This document shows positions 1 through 8,523 of a stretch of DNA of 64,000 nt, piece after piece; the first letter of the stretch is position 1; each line of letters opens with the position of its first letter. The position numbers and the translations under genes are program-made. A model generated the notes under the pieces. It was not told the DNA's origin, made no database searches, and saw nothing but the letters and a program-made list of their open reading frames with translations. Origin of the DNA: JAFGCL01 sp964492335 (GTDB lineage: Bacteria; Chloroflexota; Dehalococcoidia; UBA2247; RBG-13-53-26); the NCBI GenBank assembly GCA_964492335.1, contig CAZBJX010000011.1, positions 1 to 64,000 of the forward strand. Reading direction: 5' to 3'.

Positions 1-827
1 CTGCTGGCGGTGCACCCGTCCACCGTGGCCCAGGCCTGCCCGTCGTAGCGGGCCATACGCCCGCCCTTGCCCACGGCATAGACGTTGTCCCGGGATGAGC
101 CCCAGACTCCATAGAACTCCCCCCCGGGCCCCTCGGCGGACCAGGTGGCCCCGTCGTAGTGCAGGATGCCAAGACCGCCCACGGCAAACACGTCCGCCGC
201 GGGGCTGGCCCACACCCCGTGCAGGTTGCTCCCGGTGGCGCCGGCCATGGGCACCCACGTGGCCCCGTTGTAGTGCAGGATGGTGCCCGCCCACCCCACC
301 GCAAACACGTCATCCGCGGTCCTTCCCGAGATGCCCCGCAGATCGTTGCCCTGGGGCAGCGGGTTCTGCCAGGCCCACCCGTCATCGCTGATCACCGACG
401 TGGTAGATATGGCGTAGGCGGCGCTGCTCCCCCGGCTCCCGTGGGTGTCGTTTACCGAGATCACCACTCCCCTCGCCGGCACGGTGTCCCTGGCGTAGAA
501 TCTCAGCCGGCCACCCGACAGCACCGCCGTGCTGTCCGCCCCCTCCCCGAATATGCCGTTGTTGTTGCTGTCGAACTCCATAGTCGGAGAGTTCGAGGAT
601 ATGGCCAGCGCCACGCTGTTGTCGGCCACCACCTCGTGGGCCGGGTCGTGGGCATAGACCGTCACCTCGAAGGGGACCCCGGCCGCCTGGTAATAGATGG
701 AGGACACCACCTCGTAGTAGGCCACGGGCCGCGCCAGCGGCACCCCCGTGCCCGCCACCAGGGCGACGGCCGCAATGAGCGCTGACATGGCGATCCAGGC
801 GAACACTCTGACGGCACTCTTGCTCAT
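1..827 (-). CDS. Secreted beta-propeller-like repeat protein (3' end beyond window)
   Basis: The frame opens at ATG 827, behind a GGAGG site 5 nt upstream, and runs off the left edge, so about 275 N-terminal residues are visible. Residues 1-35 form a signal peptide or membrane anchor (basic MSKSAVR start, then a hydrophobic stretch). A beta-sandwich-like region follows (to about 150), with an Asp/Asn-rich FDSNNNGIFGEG segment that may bind calcium. Near-identical repeats then begin, each about 40 residues with the pattern DVFAVG..G.ilhYdG.tW, typical of YCF48/YVTN-like propellers on cell surfaces. No enzymatic motif is visible. Function is unknown; a surface or exported role is inferred. The missing C-terminus could hold more blades or an anchor. 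Confidence 0.75.
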   Translation of the reverse strand, partial: MSKSAVRVFAWIAMSALIAAVALVAGTGVPLARPVAYYEVVSSIYYQAAGVPFEVTVYAHDPAHEVVADNSVALAISSNSPTMEFDSNNNGIFGEGADSTAVLSGGRLRFYARDTVPARGVVISVNDTHGSRGSSAAYAISTTSVISDDGWAWQNPLPQGNDLRGISGRTADDVFAVGWAGTILHYNGATWVPMAGATGSNLHGVWASPAADVFAVGGLGILHYDGATWSAEGPGGEFYGVWGSSRDNVYAVGKGGRMARYDGQAWATVDGCTAS

Positions 828-862
828 GAACGGCACCTCCAATCATAAGAAAAGCCGCCAAT

Positions 863-871
863 AGAATACCA
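863..871 (-). promoter_or_regulatory. Extended -10 promoter of the beta-propeller gene
   Basis: On the minus strand this reads TGGTATTCT (TGn plus a -10 hexamer). It would start RNA near 856, giving a leader of about 29 nt before ATG 827. No good -35 is visible. Confidence 0.5.
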
Positions 872-962
872 CAAAGGGGGGCGCTTTCAAGAGGGGGCGC
901 ACCCCGCGGCCACCGCCACCGGCAACTGTGATCCCTGTGTGATATGCTGACCGCGCATCCCG

Positions 963-971
963 TGTTAGAAT
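963..971 (+). promoter_or_regulatory. Extended -10 promoter of the DUF1616/CPBP pair
   Basis: TGTTAGAAT ends 11 nt before ATG 983, so the transcript would carry only about 5 untranslated bases. This argues against the in-frame ATG at 944, which lies upstream of the promoter. Confidence 0.5.
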
Positions 972-982
972 GGTGGGGTTTC

Positions 983-1804
983 ATGGACCTGGCGATCGTC
1001 ATCCTCCTCACCCTGCTGATGGTGCCGGTGGCGCTCCTGGCCAGCGGCGCTTTCCGCATCGTCCTGGCCACCGCCTTCCTGGTCTTCATCCCCGGCTACG
1101 CGCTGGTGGCCGCCCTCTTTCCGCGGAAGGACTCCCTGGACAGGGTGGAGCGGGCCACCCTGAGCCTGGTCCTCAGCCTGGCGGTGGTGCCCCTGCTGGG
1201 AATGGCCCTCAACTACACCCCCTGGGGCATAGACACCTGCCCGGTCATCGCCACGGTCCTGGGCTTCATTCTCATCTGCTCCGCGGCGGCCCTGTGGCGC
1301 CGCCTGCGCCTCCCGAAGGAGGACCGGTTCACAGCCCGGCCCCGCCCGGCCCTCCCGCGGCCGGCGGGGACCGCGCTGGACAGGGCGCTGGCCGGGGCAC
1401 TGGCCCTGGTGGCGATGGGCGCGCTGGGCACCCTGGTCTGGGCCATCGCGGCCCCCGCGGGCACGGAGGACTTCAGCGAGTTCTACCTCCTGGGGGACGG
1501 GGGCCTGATGCACAGCTACCCGCAGGAGGCCGTCGCCGGCCAGCCGGTGGTGGTGTCCCTGGCCATCACCAACCAGGAGCACGCCCGGACCTCGTACGTG
1601 GTGGAGGCCGCCATCGGCGAAGACCTGGTCTCCCGGACAGAACCCATCTGGCTGGCCAACGGCCAGTCGTGGCAGGGCAGGCTGTCCTTCGCCCCGGCCA
1701 CGCCGGGCGCGGACCAGCGGGTGGAGTTCCGGCTCCTGAAGAACGGCAGCCCCGAGCCGTACCTCACCCTCCACCTGATGCTCGACGTGAAGGAGCAGCC
1801 ATGA
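983..1804 (+). CDS. DUF1616-type membrane protein
   Basis: 273 residues. Four hydrophobic helices lie in about the first 150 residues: a pair near 1-50 containing a Pro/Gly-rich FIPGYALVAALFP loop, one near 60-80, one near 90-105, and a further helix near 135-155 after a basic linker. A soluble C-terminal domain follows with the character of DUF1616: a beta-rich segment around LAITNQEHARTSYVVE that resembles an extracytoplasmic Ig-like fold. DUF1616 proteins occur in archaea and some bacteria near surface-glycan genes; no activity is established. The start at 983 is chosen because a promoter -10 box ends at 971. The stop overlaps the next start (ATGA at 1801), so the two are probably translated together. 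Confidence 0.6.
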   Translation: MDLAIVILLTLLMVPVALLASGAFRIVLATAFLVFIPGYALVAALFPRKDSLDRVERATLSLVLSLAVVPLLGMALNYTPWGIDTCPVIATVLGFILICSAAALWRRLRLPKEDRFTARPRPALPRPAGTALDRALAGALALVAMGALGTLVWAIAAPAGTEDFSEFYLLGDGGLMHSYPQEAVAGQPVVVSLAITNQEHARTSYVVEAAIGEDLVSRTEPIWLANGQSWQGRLSFAPATPGADQRVEFRLLKNGSPEPYLTLHLMLDVKEQP

Positions 1805-2544
1805 CCCGGCACGATGTCCGCGCGCTGTGGCTGCTGGCCATAGTGGGGGCGGAGGCCCTGACGGTCTTCGTCGGCCCCGTCTGGGGGATGATCGCCTACC
1901 TGTCGCTCCTGCTGCTGCTGATCACCGGCGCCTCCCTGGTGAGGGCCACCCCCGCCCACCGGTTCTACCTGGCGCTGGGGCTGGTGCCCCTGATCAGGAT
2001 CGTGGCCCTGTCCATGCCCCTGTCCGGCACACCCACGGTCTACGCCTACCTCATCAAGGCCTCCCCCATACTCATCGGGGCCATGACCGTGGCCATGGCC
2101 CTCGGGCTGCGCCCGGGGGAGATCGGGCTCACGGCCCGCCGCCTGCCGCAGCAGGTCCCTGTGGTACTGCTCGGAGTAGCCATAGGGCTGGCGGACTACC
2201 TCATCCTCAAGCCGGAGCCGCTCATCGGGGCGCTCACCTGGCAGAGCGCCCTGCCCCCGGCGCTGGTGCTCCTGGTGGCCGCCGGATTCGTCGAGAACCT
2301 GGTCTTCCGGGGCATCCTGCAGCGCGTGGCCGACGACTCCCTGGACATGGGGTGGGTCTACGTGGCCCTGATATCGGTCGTGCCGCAGATGGGCCACCGG
2401 TCGGCCCCACACCTGGCGCTGGCGCTGGGCATGGCGCTGGCCTACGGGTGGACGGTGAGGAGGACGGGCTCCATCCTGGGGGTGTGCCTCTCGCAGGGCG
2501 TGGCCGCCATCTGCGTGTACCTGGTATTCCCCTTCGTGTTCTAG
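1801..2544 (+). CDS. CPBP-family membrane protein with altered active-site motifs
   Basis: 247 residues with about eight transmembrane helices. The C-terminal half matches the CPBP (Abi/Rce1-like) intramembrane protease fold: helix with ENLVFRG near residue 164, helix with PQMGH near 198, and a final helix with LSQGVAA. In active members these are EExxxR, FxxxH and HxxxN/B. Here the second Glu is Asn, the His of motif 2 is present, and the His of motif 3 is Ser. It may therefore be a non-proteolytic relative. Its ATGA start overlap with the DUF1616 gene points to a shared membrane role, perhaps in processing or trafficking of surface proteins (inferred). Confidence 0.6.
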   Translation: MTRHDVRALWLLAIVGAEALTVFVGPVWGMIAYLSLLLLLITGASLVRATPAHRFYLALGLVPLIRIVALSMPLSGTPTVYAYLIKASPILIGAMTVAMALGLRPGEIGLTARRLPQQVPVVLLGVAIGLADYLILKPEPLIGALTWQSALPPALVLLVAAGFVENLVFRGILQRVADDSLDMGWVYVALISVVPQMGHRSAPHLALALGMALAYGWTVRRTGSILGVCLSQGVAAICVYLVFPFVF

Positions 2545-2762
2545 CCGGCCATGAACTGGACCAGGGCCACCGCGGCCACGGCGGCGAAGACCACCAGCAG
2601 GGGCACGGCGAAGGCCACCAGGTTCTTCCTCAGGGCGGCGAAGTGCTCGCTCTGGCCGGCGCCGGCCAGTTCTATGACGATGAGCAGCACGCCCAAGCCG
2701 GCCGTGGCCGCCCCCGTCAGCGCCACGGCGCCCGCCTCGGTGAAGACTGTCGTCGACAACAT
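2541..2762 (-). CDS. Small two-helix membrane protein
   Basis: 73 residues with two hydrophobic segments (about 10-33 and 47-70) separated by a short polar loop (GQSEHFAALRKN). The start at ATG 2762 is preceded by a G-rich stretch that could bind the ribosome. An upstream in-frame extension exists but has low-complexity, non-protein-like sequence. The gene converges on the CPBP gene and the two stop codons overlap. No family recognised. It could be a small membrane subunit or regulator. Confidence that it is a gene is moderate, because the helices are clean and the codon bias matches its neighbours. Confidence 0.5.
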   Translation of the reverse strand: MLSTTVFTEAGAVALTGAATAGLGVLLIVIELAGAGQSEHFAALRKNLVAFAVPLLVVFAAVAAVALVQFMAG

Positions 2763-2889
2763 GGCCCGCCCCCGGTCCCTCGCCCGTATGCTAGCACACG
2801 CCCCCCGGCCCCGGTCAAACCCGCCCCGGCACGGGCCCGCCGGTTGATGGGAATTTGTGAGGGCCGGGACTGCCGCGGCCCCCTCTTTG

Positions 2890-2898
2890 TGGTACACT
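2890..2898 (+). promoter_or_regulatory. Extended -10 promoter of the beta-helix gene
   Basis: TGGTACACT, giving an RNA start near 2905 and a leader of about 43 nt before ATG 2948. The surrounding TTTGTGGTA matches the word found at the promoter near 863-871. Confidence 0.5.
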
Positions 2899-2947
2899 GC
2901 CTGTGCTCCCCGGCCGGCACCGCAGCCGGGGATGGGGCGGGCACCAG

Positions 2948-4687
2948 ATGAAGAGCTTCCGGTCCACCCTCAGCCGCATGAGACAGGCCGCCGGGGGGCG
3001 CATCTCCCTACGGCTGTGGCTGGCGCTCACCCTGGCGGCGCTGGTGGCGCTGGCGGCCCTCCTGGCCTCGGTCCTCATGGGGGTCCCGAGGCCCGGGGGC
3101 ATCACCGAGAGCCCGGCGGACACCACAGGCGCCGCCGCCAGGGGCTGGCCCGGGACCCCCTGCACCGTCACCGCCGGCGCGGGTCCCAACGGGGCCATAT
3201 CGCCCTCCGGCGCGGTGGACGTGCCCTGGCGCGGCAGCCGGGACTTCTCCATTGCGCCTGACGCGGGCTACCGCATCGACGATGTCCTGGTGGACGGCCA
3301 GTCTATCGGAGCGGTCTCCCGGTACGGCTTCTACGAGGTCACCGCCAATCACACCATCGCGGCCGCGTTCGCCCTCGACACCCGGGAGGAGGCCGTGGTG
3401 GTGGCCGCCGCCGACTCGCGCGACATCTCCGGCGCGGCCTACGTCTGCGACGGCACCGACGACCAGGTCCAGATCCAGGCGGCCGTCAACCGGGCGGGGG
3501 CGTCCGGCGGGAGGGCCCTGCTGCTGGAGGGCACCTTCCGCATCAGCGGCACCATCAACCTGTGCCAGGACCTGACCCTGGAGGGCTGCGGCCACGGCAC
3601 CCTGCTCTACCTGGAGGACTACAGCGACTGCAGCGTGATCGGCAACGCCGGCGGGCAGGCGGCCCCCCGGGCCAACGTGACCATCAGGGACCTCCGGATA
3701 GACGGCAACGGGGCCCGCCAGTCCACCGGACACGGCATCCTGCGCACCGGGGACGGCGCCGTCTACGAGAACCTGTGGGTGGCCAACTGCGCGGACCGGG
3801 GCATCAGCCACGGGCACGGGGACTACACCAGGATTGCCGGCTGCACGGTGGAGGACTGTGCCGGCCGGGGCATCCTCCTGGAGCGGTCCTCCTGGGGACG
3901 GGTCACGGGGAACCGGGTCTGCCGCTGCGGCACGGTCCCCGACAGCCCGGAGGACAAGGCCATCGAGGTCTACGCCGGCGGGGACAACACCATCGCCTGC
4001 AACCTCATTGACGGCGGCGGGGCCATGAGGCAGATCGGCGCCTGGGACAGCCCCCGGGCCCAGATCAGGGACAACACCCTGATCAACGGCCTGGGAATGG
4101 GCATCGCCCCCCGGTCCGGGCAGGCCCTCATCATGGGGAACACGGTGGTCCATGCGGGCAACAACGCCATCGACACCTGCGGCGCGGACGGCAACTGGAT
4201 CGAAGGCAATACCATCAGCCGGGTCTCCAGCGCCCCCCTGGGCCCGGCCAACATCGAGAACAGCGGCATCTGCGTCAATGGCAGCCGCAGCACCGTCATC
4301 GGCAACCGCATCGAGCTGTGCGGTCGGGCGGGGGTGCACATCGGCCCGGGCAACAACGACAACCACGTGCTCGGCAACCTGATAAGGAACTGCGGGCAGC
4401 AGGGGGCGGGGGGGGCCGGCATCTGGGTACAGGTCTGGACCGCCGGGGGCTCCATCAGCGGGACCGTCATCCGGGGGAACACCGCCTTCGACGACCAGGC
4501 GGTCAAGACCCAGGGGTACGGCGTGTGGCTGGACCCCGGCCGCGGCTACATCGACAACCCGGTGGTGGAGGACAACGACCTCCGGGGCAACGGCATCGGC
4601 GGGCTCCGGATTCACCCCGCCAGCCGCGTGCGCAACGCCGCCATCGGGGGCAACGCTGTCCAGACGGCATGGTATAATCCTCCGTGA
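2948..4687 (+). CDS. Membrane-anchored right-handed parallel beta-helix protein
   Basis: 579 residues. An N-terminal basic stretch and one transmembrane helix (about 22-46) anchor it. Residues about 68-140 resemble a divergent InlB-type B-repeat (GYRIDDVLVDG, TANHTIAAAF), a small beta domain common in surface proteins. From about 155 to the end there is a parallel beta-helix with the start signature of pectate-lyase-like proteins (DGTDDQVQIQAAVN) and many PbH1 turns (G..I..N, GNTI). This fold is used for binding or cutting acidic polysaccharides or as an epimerase; the substrate cannot be told. Its stop overlaps the GTG of the following flippase, which suggests a role in the same glycan pathway. 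Confidence 0.75.
   Translation: MKSFRSTLSRMRQAAGGRISLRLWLALTLAALVALAALLASVLMGVPRPGGITESPADTTGAAARGWPGTPCTVTAGAGPNGAISPSGAVDVPWRGSRDFSIAPDAGYRIDDVLVDGQSIGAVSRYGFYEVTANHTIAAAFALDTREEAVVVAAADSRDISGAAYVCDGTDDQVQIQAAVNRAGASGGRALLLEGTFRISGTINLCQDLTLEGCGHGTLLYLEDYSDCSVIGNAGGQAAPRANVTIRDLRIDGNGARQSTGHGILRTGDGAVYENLWVANCADRGISHGHGDYTRIAGCTVEDCAGRGILLERSSWGRVTGNRVCRCGTVPDSPEDKAIEVYAGGDNTIACNLIDGGGAMRQIGAWDSPRAQIRDNTLINGLGMGIAPRSGQALIMGNTVVHAGNNAIDTCGADGNWIEGNTISRVSSAPLGPANIENSGICVNGSRSTVIGNRIELCGRAGVHIGPGNNDNHVLGNLIRNCGQQGAGGAGIWVQVWTAGGSISGTVIRGNTAFDDQAVKTQGYGVWLDPGRGYIDNPVVEDNDLRGNGIGGLRIHPASRVRNAAIGGNAVQTAWYNPP
4670..4678 (+). promoter_or_regulatory. Consensus extended -10 inside the beta-helix gene end
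   Basis: TGGTATAAT ends 5 nt before the GTG start at 4684. RNA would begin at or next to the start codon, giving a leaderless flippase mRNA. The box lies within the last codons of the upstream gene. Confidence 0.55.
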
Positions 4688-6072
4688 ACGATGGACAGGG
4701 TGCCCAGCGCCGAAGACCCCAACAACCTCCTCAAGGTCGCCGGTTCACTTTGATCAAGAAGCTCTTCTACTTCCTCCTGGAGACCGCCAACGACGCGTTG
4801 AGCTTCGCCCGATCACCGGTCGGGGGGATCCGGCGCCTCTACCGGGCCTCCCTCTACCGCAATGCGGCCTACCTCATCCTGAGCGCGGTGGCCCTGGGCC
4901 TGACCGGCTTCGCCTACTGGATCGCCGCGGCCAGGCTCTATCCCGATGACGAGGTAGGGGTGGCCACCGCCACGGTCTCCGCCATGACGCTGCTGTCCAT
5001 GCTCTCCCTGCTGGGCCTCGATTACGCTCTGATCCGCTTCATACCCGGCTCCGGGGAGAGGTCCAGGGACATCATGAACAGCGCCCTGACCATAGGGACG
5101 GCGGCTTCCCTGGTCATGGCCCTGGTCTTCATCGCCGGACTCGACTGGTGGTCGCCGGGGCTCCATGCGCTGGTGGAGCAGCCGGGGCTGCTCCTGGCCT
5201 TCGTGCTGTCGGTGGCGGTCACCACCGCCTTCACCCTGCTGCAGCGCATATTCTCGGCCAAGCTGAGGTCGAGCTACGCCCTGGTCATCGGCCTGGTGTT
5301 CGGCCTCCTGCGGTTCCTGCCCCTGGCCGTGATTGCCGCCTCATCGATGCCCCTGGGCATCTTCTATGCCTGGGTCATCGCCCTCTGCGTGGCCACAACA
5401 ACCGGCTTCCTCCTGCTCCCCCGGGTGGAGCCCGGCTACCGCCCGTCCCTGACCGTCAGGAGGCACCTGGTATCCCCCATGCTGCGGTTCGCCTTCGCCA
5501 ACTACCTGGCCAATATCTCCATGACCGTCGCCGGCAGCGTCCTGCCGCTGCTGGTGCTGTACGTCCTCGGCAAGGAGCAGACCGCCTATTTCTACGTCGC
5601 CTGGACCTACAGCACCGTCATCGTGTCGGTGCTCTCCGGCGTGACCATCAGCCTCTTCGCGGAGGGCTCCCACGACCGCGAGCGGCTGAAGGAGTACATC
5701 CAGAAGAGCCTGAAGCTGACGGCCATCATACTGGTCCCGGTGGTGGGGCTGACGCTCCTGCTGGGCAGCCGGATACTGCTGGTCTTCGGCGAAGCGTACT
5801 CCGCCAACGCCACCCGCCTGCTGTGGCTGCTGGCGGCATCGGCCGTTCCCCTGGGCATCAACGCCACCTACATCGCCGTGATGCGCGTCTTCGGAGAGAC
5901 CAGGGGCATCGTGGCCGTCACCCTGGCCTCGACCGTCATCACCCTGGGATCAAGCCCCACCCTGCTGTCCCGCATGGGCCTGACCGGCGTGGGGGTGGCC
6001 TGGCTCGTCAGCCAGGCACTGGTAGCGCTGTACGCCGGCTGGCAGATACTGCGGATCTACACCGCGCCCTGA
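4684..6072 (+). CDS. Oligosaccharide flippase (MATE/Wzx-like, MVF superfamily)
   Basis: 462 residues with about 12-14 transmembrane helices beginning near residue 58 (NAAYLILSAVALGLTGFAYWIAAARLY), the usual first helix of Wzx-type polysaccharide flippases; the helix containing GLDYALIRFIPG is likewise typical of the family. It would move lipid-linked glycan units across the cytoplasmic membrane. GTG 4684 overlaps the preceding stop and lies just after a perfect extended -10 box. TTG 4750 is an alternative that would remove a basic, Gln-rich N-terminus. The 3' end overlaps the convergent glycosyltransferase by 16 nt. Confidence 0.85.
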   Translation: MNDGQGAQRRRPQQPPQGRRFTLIKKLFYFLLETANDALSFARSPVGGIRRLYRASLYRNAAYLILSAVALGLTGFAYWIAAARLYPDDEVGVATATVSAMTLLSMLSLLGLDYALIRFIPGSGERSRDIMNSALTIGTAASLVMALVFIAGLDWWSPGLHALVEQPGLLLAFVLSVAVTTAFTLLQRIFSAKLRSSYALVIGLVFGLLRFLPLAVIAASSMPLGIFYAWVIALCVATTTGFLLLPRVEPGYRPSLTVRRHLVSPMLRFAFANYLANISMTVAGSVLPLLVLYVLGKEQTAYFYVAWTYSTVIVSVLSGVTISLFAEGSHDRERLKEYIQKSLKLTAIILVPVVGLTLLLGSRILLVFGEAYSANATRLLWLLAASAVPLGINATYIAVMRVFGETRGIVAVTLASTVITLGSSPTLLSRMGLTGVGVAWLVSQALVALYAGWQILRIYTAP

Positions 6073-7373
6073 GCGTCATCCCCCCGCAGCGATGCCTCGT
6101 ACAGGCGGACATGGGCCGCGGCCGCGTTCTCCCAGGAGTTCTCCTCCACGAAGCGGGCGATACTGCCGGCCATCTCCTGCCTCTCCTGCGGCGTGAGAGA
6201 GGAGAAGCGCAACATGGCCTGTCGCAGCGATTCCGGGTCCTCGGGCCGGTAGGTCAGCCCCAGCCCCCAGCGGCGCACCAGGTCGCCGTCGTCCCCGGCA
6301 TCGGCGGTGATGGCCGGGACCCCGTACTGCGCCGCCACGTACAGCACCCCGCTTACCGAGGCAAAGCCCTTCAGGTGGGACAGGATGACGGCGTCCGCCG
6401 CGCAGAAGTAGAGCGGGACCTCGTCTTCGGCGATATAGCGGTCGTCCACGGTGGTCCTGCCCGCCAGGCGGTACCGGCGGGCCAGGCGCCGGGGGTTGTT
6501 CTCCCGGTACTGCGGCAGCACCTTCCCGGCGAACACCAGCCGGCAGTCCAGGTCCAGGCCCGCCGCCGCCGCGAAGATGGTGCGGAAGTCCTTGTAGGCG
6601 TGGTTGGTCCCGAAATGGAGCAGCACCAGATGGCCATCCGCCAGTTGCAGGCGCCGCCTGGCTTCCTCCCTGGACACGGGGGCCGCCGATGGGGAGTAGA
6701 CCGCCAGCGGTATGGTGAATATCCGGTCGCGGAACGGGGCCCTGGCATACGTGGCGGTGATGGAGGGGGAGTCGCTGAGGAAGGTCAGGCGGTTCCGCCT
6801 CATGGCCCGGCGGTAGAGCCGGTTGGTCAGGGCAATGCCCGGCCTCCCCCCCAGGACCAGGGCCGCCAGCAGGCGCAGGCACCTCGCCAGCTCGAGATGG
6901 AGGACGGCGCTCCCGAACTTGGCCCCCCAGCCCCGGACATCCTCCTCCCGCGAATGGACCCACAGCCCGTAGACGATGTTCTTGCGGCGCTGGAGCAGGG
7001 CGAACAGCGGGTAGAAGACCTCCGGCACGGCCACCCCGGGAACATGGATGACGTCGAAGCTCTCCCGCCGGCAAACGCGACGGGCCATCTCCAGGGTGCA
7101 GGCGGTGGCCTGGATCTCATCGGCCACCTGCCGGATGGGCCTCAAGGGTATGAGCCGGGGAAGAAGCCGGCACACCCGGCCGCGGCGGCCGGCCGCCTCC
7201 ACGAAGGAGATGTGCCGCACCCCCGCCACGAGCCCCTGGCTGTCCACCAGCCCGTCGAAGGAGACCAGGCTGATGTCGATGCCCCTGGCGGCCAGGGGCC
7301 CGCTCAGGCACCGCACGTACTCCTCGAAGTACCCCGGCGTGTGCGCCAGGGGCTCCACCAGCAGCAGCTTCAC
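6057..7373 (-). CDS. GT4-type glycosyltransferase
   Basis: 438 residues. The N-terminal Rossmann half has a Gly/Pro-rich acceptor side (MKLLLVEPLAHTPGYFEEYV). The C-terminal donor half has the layout of GT-B family 4 enzymes: LHFGTNHAYKDFRTIF, FAGKVLP, then a region (CAADAVILSHLKG...SGVLYVAAQYGVPAI) where the usual EX7E element is replaced by a Ser/Gly-rich loop. Sugar donor and acceptor cannot be told. It is the last gene of the minus-strand locus, 67 nt after the FemAB-like gene, and probably cotranscribed. It converges with the flippase, overlapping by 16 nt. Confidence 0.8.
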   Translation of the reverse strand: MKLLLVEPLAHTPGYFEEYVRCLSGPLAARGIDISLVSFDGLVDSQGLVAGVRHISFVEAAGRRGRVCRLLPRLIPLRPIRQVADEIQATACTLEMARRVCRRESFDVIHVPGVAVPEVFYPLFALLQRRKNIVYGLWVHSREEDVRGWGAKFGSAVLHLELARCLRLLAALVLGGRPGIALTNRLYRRAMRRNRLTFLSDSPSITATYARAPFRDRIFTIPLAVYSPSAAPVSREEARRRLQLADGHLVLLHFGTNHAYKDFRTIFAAAAGLDLDCRLVFAGKVLPQYRENNPRRLARRYRLAGRTTVDDRYIAEDEVPLYFCAADAVILSHLKGFASVSGVLYVAAQYGVPAITADAGDDGDLVRRWGLGLTYRPEDPESLRQAMLRFSSLTPQERQEMAGSIARFVEENSWENAAAAHVRLYEASLRGDDAQGAV

Positions 7374-7440
7374 CAGGTGCCCCCCGGACCCGGCCGCCGC
7401 GACGATGCCGCCGCGGGCGTTGGCCTTCCATCGCCGCCGC

Positions 7441-8523
7441 CTAGCGGCCGGCGATCCTGTCCCAGATCAATCGGCGGTTTCTCCACACGTAGCCTCTGTC
7501 GTACCAGGTGTTTCGCAACAGCATGGGCGCTTTGTGCATGAAGGCCCCCGGCATGGAGTAGCTCTTCTCATAGACCCGCACCGGCACCCGGGTCCCCCGG
7601 AATCGCTCCTTGAAGAAGGCCAGCCCGGGCGTGGCGGTGGCCCCGAAATCAACAGACGCGTACCCGCCGGCGCAGGCATCTTCGATGGCCGCCTTCCAGC
7701 ACAGCTTGTTGGCGTCGTCGGAGTCCTTCTGGTAGCTCCCGATCTTGGCCAGGTAGCACGTCGAACGGGTGTAATGGCACAGGAGTATGGCCGCAGGCTG
7801 GCCTCCGGAGAGCGCCACGAACATCTTCGACCTGTCCCTGAAGACCTCCAGCCTGGCCCGCAGCTCCTCTCTGGACGGCGCCTTCGTACGGTGCCGGGCG
7901 TAGTTGGCATACAGCATGTCCATGAAAAGGTCGGCATGCTTCATCTCCGGGTCCTCGGTGACCACCATACCCCTTTCCTCAGCCTGCCTCACGCCCTGCC
8001 TGATCATCCTGGACCATCGCCTCCATACGTTCTGCTCGAAGGGCGGCCGTATCTGCAGGATGTGGTTGCAGGGCAGCCGGGTCCCGGCCTCGTACCTGAA
8101 GCGGAACCCGCGCTCCAGCAGGGCGGGGGTGGGCTCCTGGGACTGGCTTTCCCCCGGTGCCGCGGTCTCCACCAGTTTGAAAGCGGCGCACCCCCTGGAG
8201 CAGTGCCGGTCAACATACCCCAGCAGGGCCGAAGTGGCCTCGAGCCTCTCCTCGCCGGACAGGTCCTTCCTCAGCAGCAGTCCTTCCACACCGCCCATCC
8301 TGGCGGAGTCCAGGGTCGTGTGCAGCAGATGTTGCTCCCTGACGATGGGGAGGATGCCAGCCAGCTCCGATGCGCGGCCCTCGACCAGCAGCGGAATGAA
8401 CTGGAAACCGCCCGCCTCGTGCACCGGCTTCCAGTCATAATAGTGGAACAGGCTTCCCCCCTCCGCGTCCACGAAGGCGTTCCACCTCTCACGGTCGGCC
8501 CCGGTGGCCTCCCGTACCTTCAA
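7441..8523 (-). CDS. FemAB-like GNAT-fold acyl/aminoacyl transferase
   Basis: 360 residues with the FemAB/peptidoglycan-bridge architecture: an N-terminal half-GNAT domain (about 1-170) and a second GNAT domain (about 180-330) with AAILLCHYTRSTCYLAKIG and SVDFGATATPGLAFFKERF, the usual end signature. Such proteins transfer amino acids or acyl groups to cell-wall or exopolysaccharide precursors. The start is TTG 8523, which overlaps the TGA of the aminotransferase (TTGA); no ATG or GTG fits. It sits next to a DegT aminotransferase, a GNAT protein and an ATP-grasp enzyme, so it may add an amino acid or acyl group to an amino sugar (inferred). Confidence 0.7.
   Translation of the reverse strand: MKVREATGADRERWNAFVDAEGGSLFHYYDWKPVHEAGGFQFIPLLVEGRASELAGILPIVREQHLLHTTLDSARMGGVEGLLLRKDLSGEERLEATSALLGYVDRHCSRGCAAFKLVETAAPGESQSQEPTPALLERGFRFRYEAGTRLPCNHILQIRPPFEQNVWRRWSRMIRQGVRQAEERGMVVTEDPEMKHADLFMDMLYANYARHRTKAPSREELRARLEVFRDRSKMFVALSGGQPAAILLCHYTRSTCYLAKIGSYQKDSDDANKLCWKAAIEDACAGGYASVDFGATATPGLAFFKERFRGTRVPVRVYEKSYSMPGAFMHKAPMLLRNTWYDRGYVWRNRRLIWDRIAGR

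Noticed and set aside
970..1800. Long + strand open frame overlapping the DUF1616 gene
   Set aside because: Low-complexity Gly/Pro/Arg-rich product, a side effect of high GC content; only its 3' part from 1801 is a real gene (CPBP).
5148..7541. Very long + strand frame across the flippase end and the GT4 gene
   Set aside because: Product is Pro/Gly/Arg/His-rich with no domains and is antisense to a clear glycosyltransferase.
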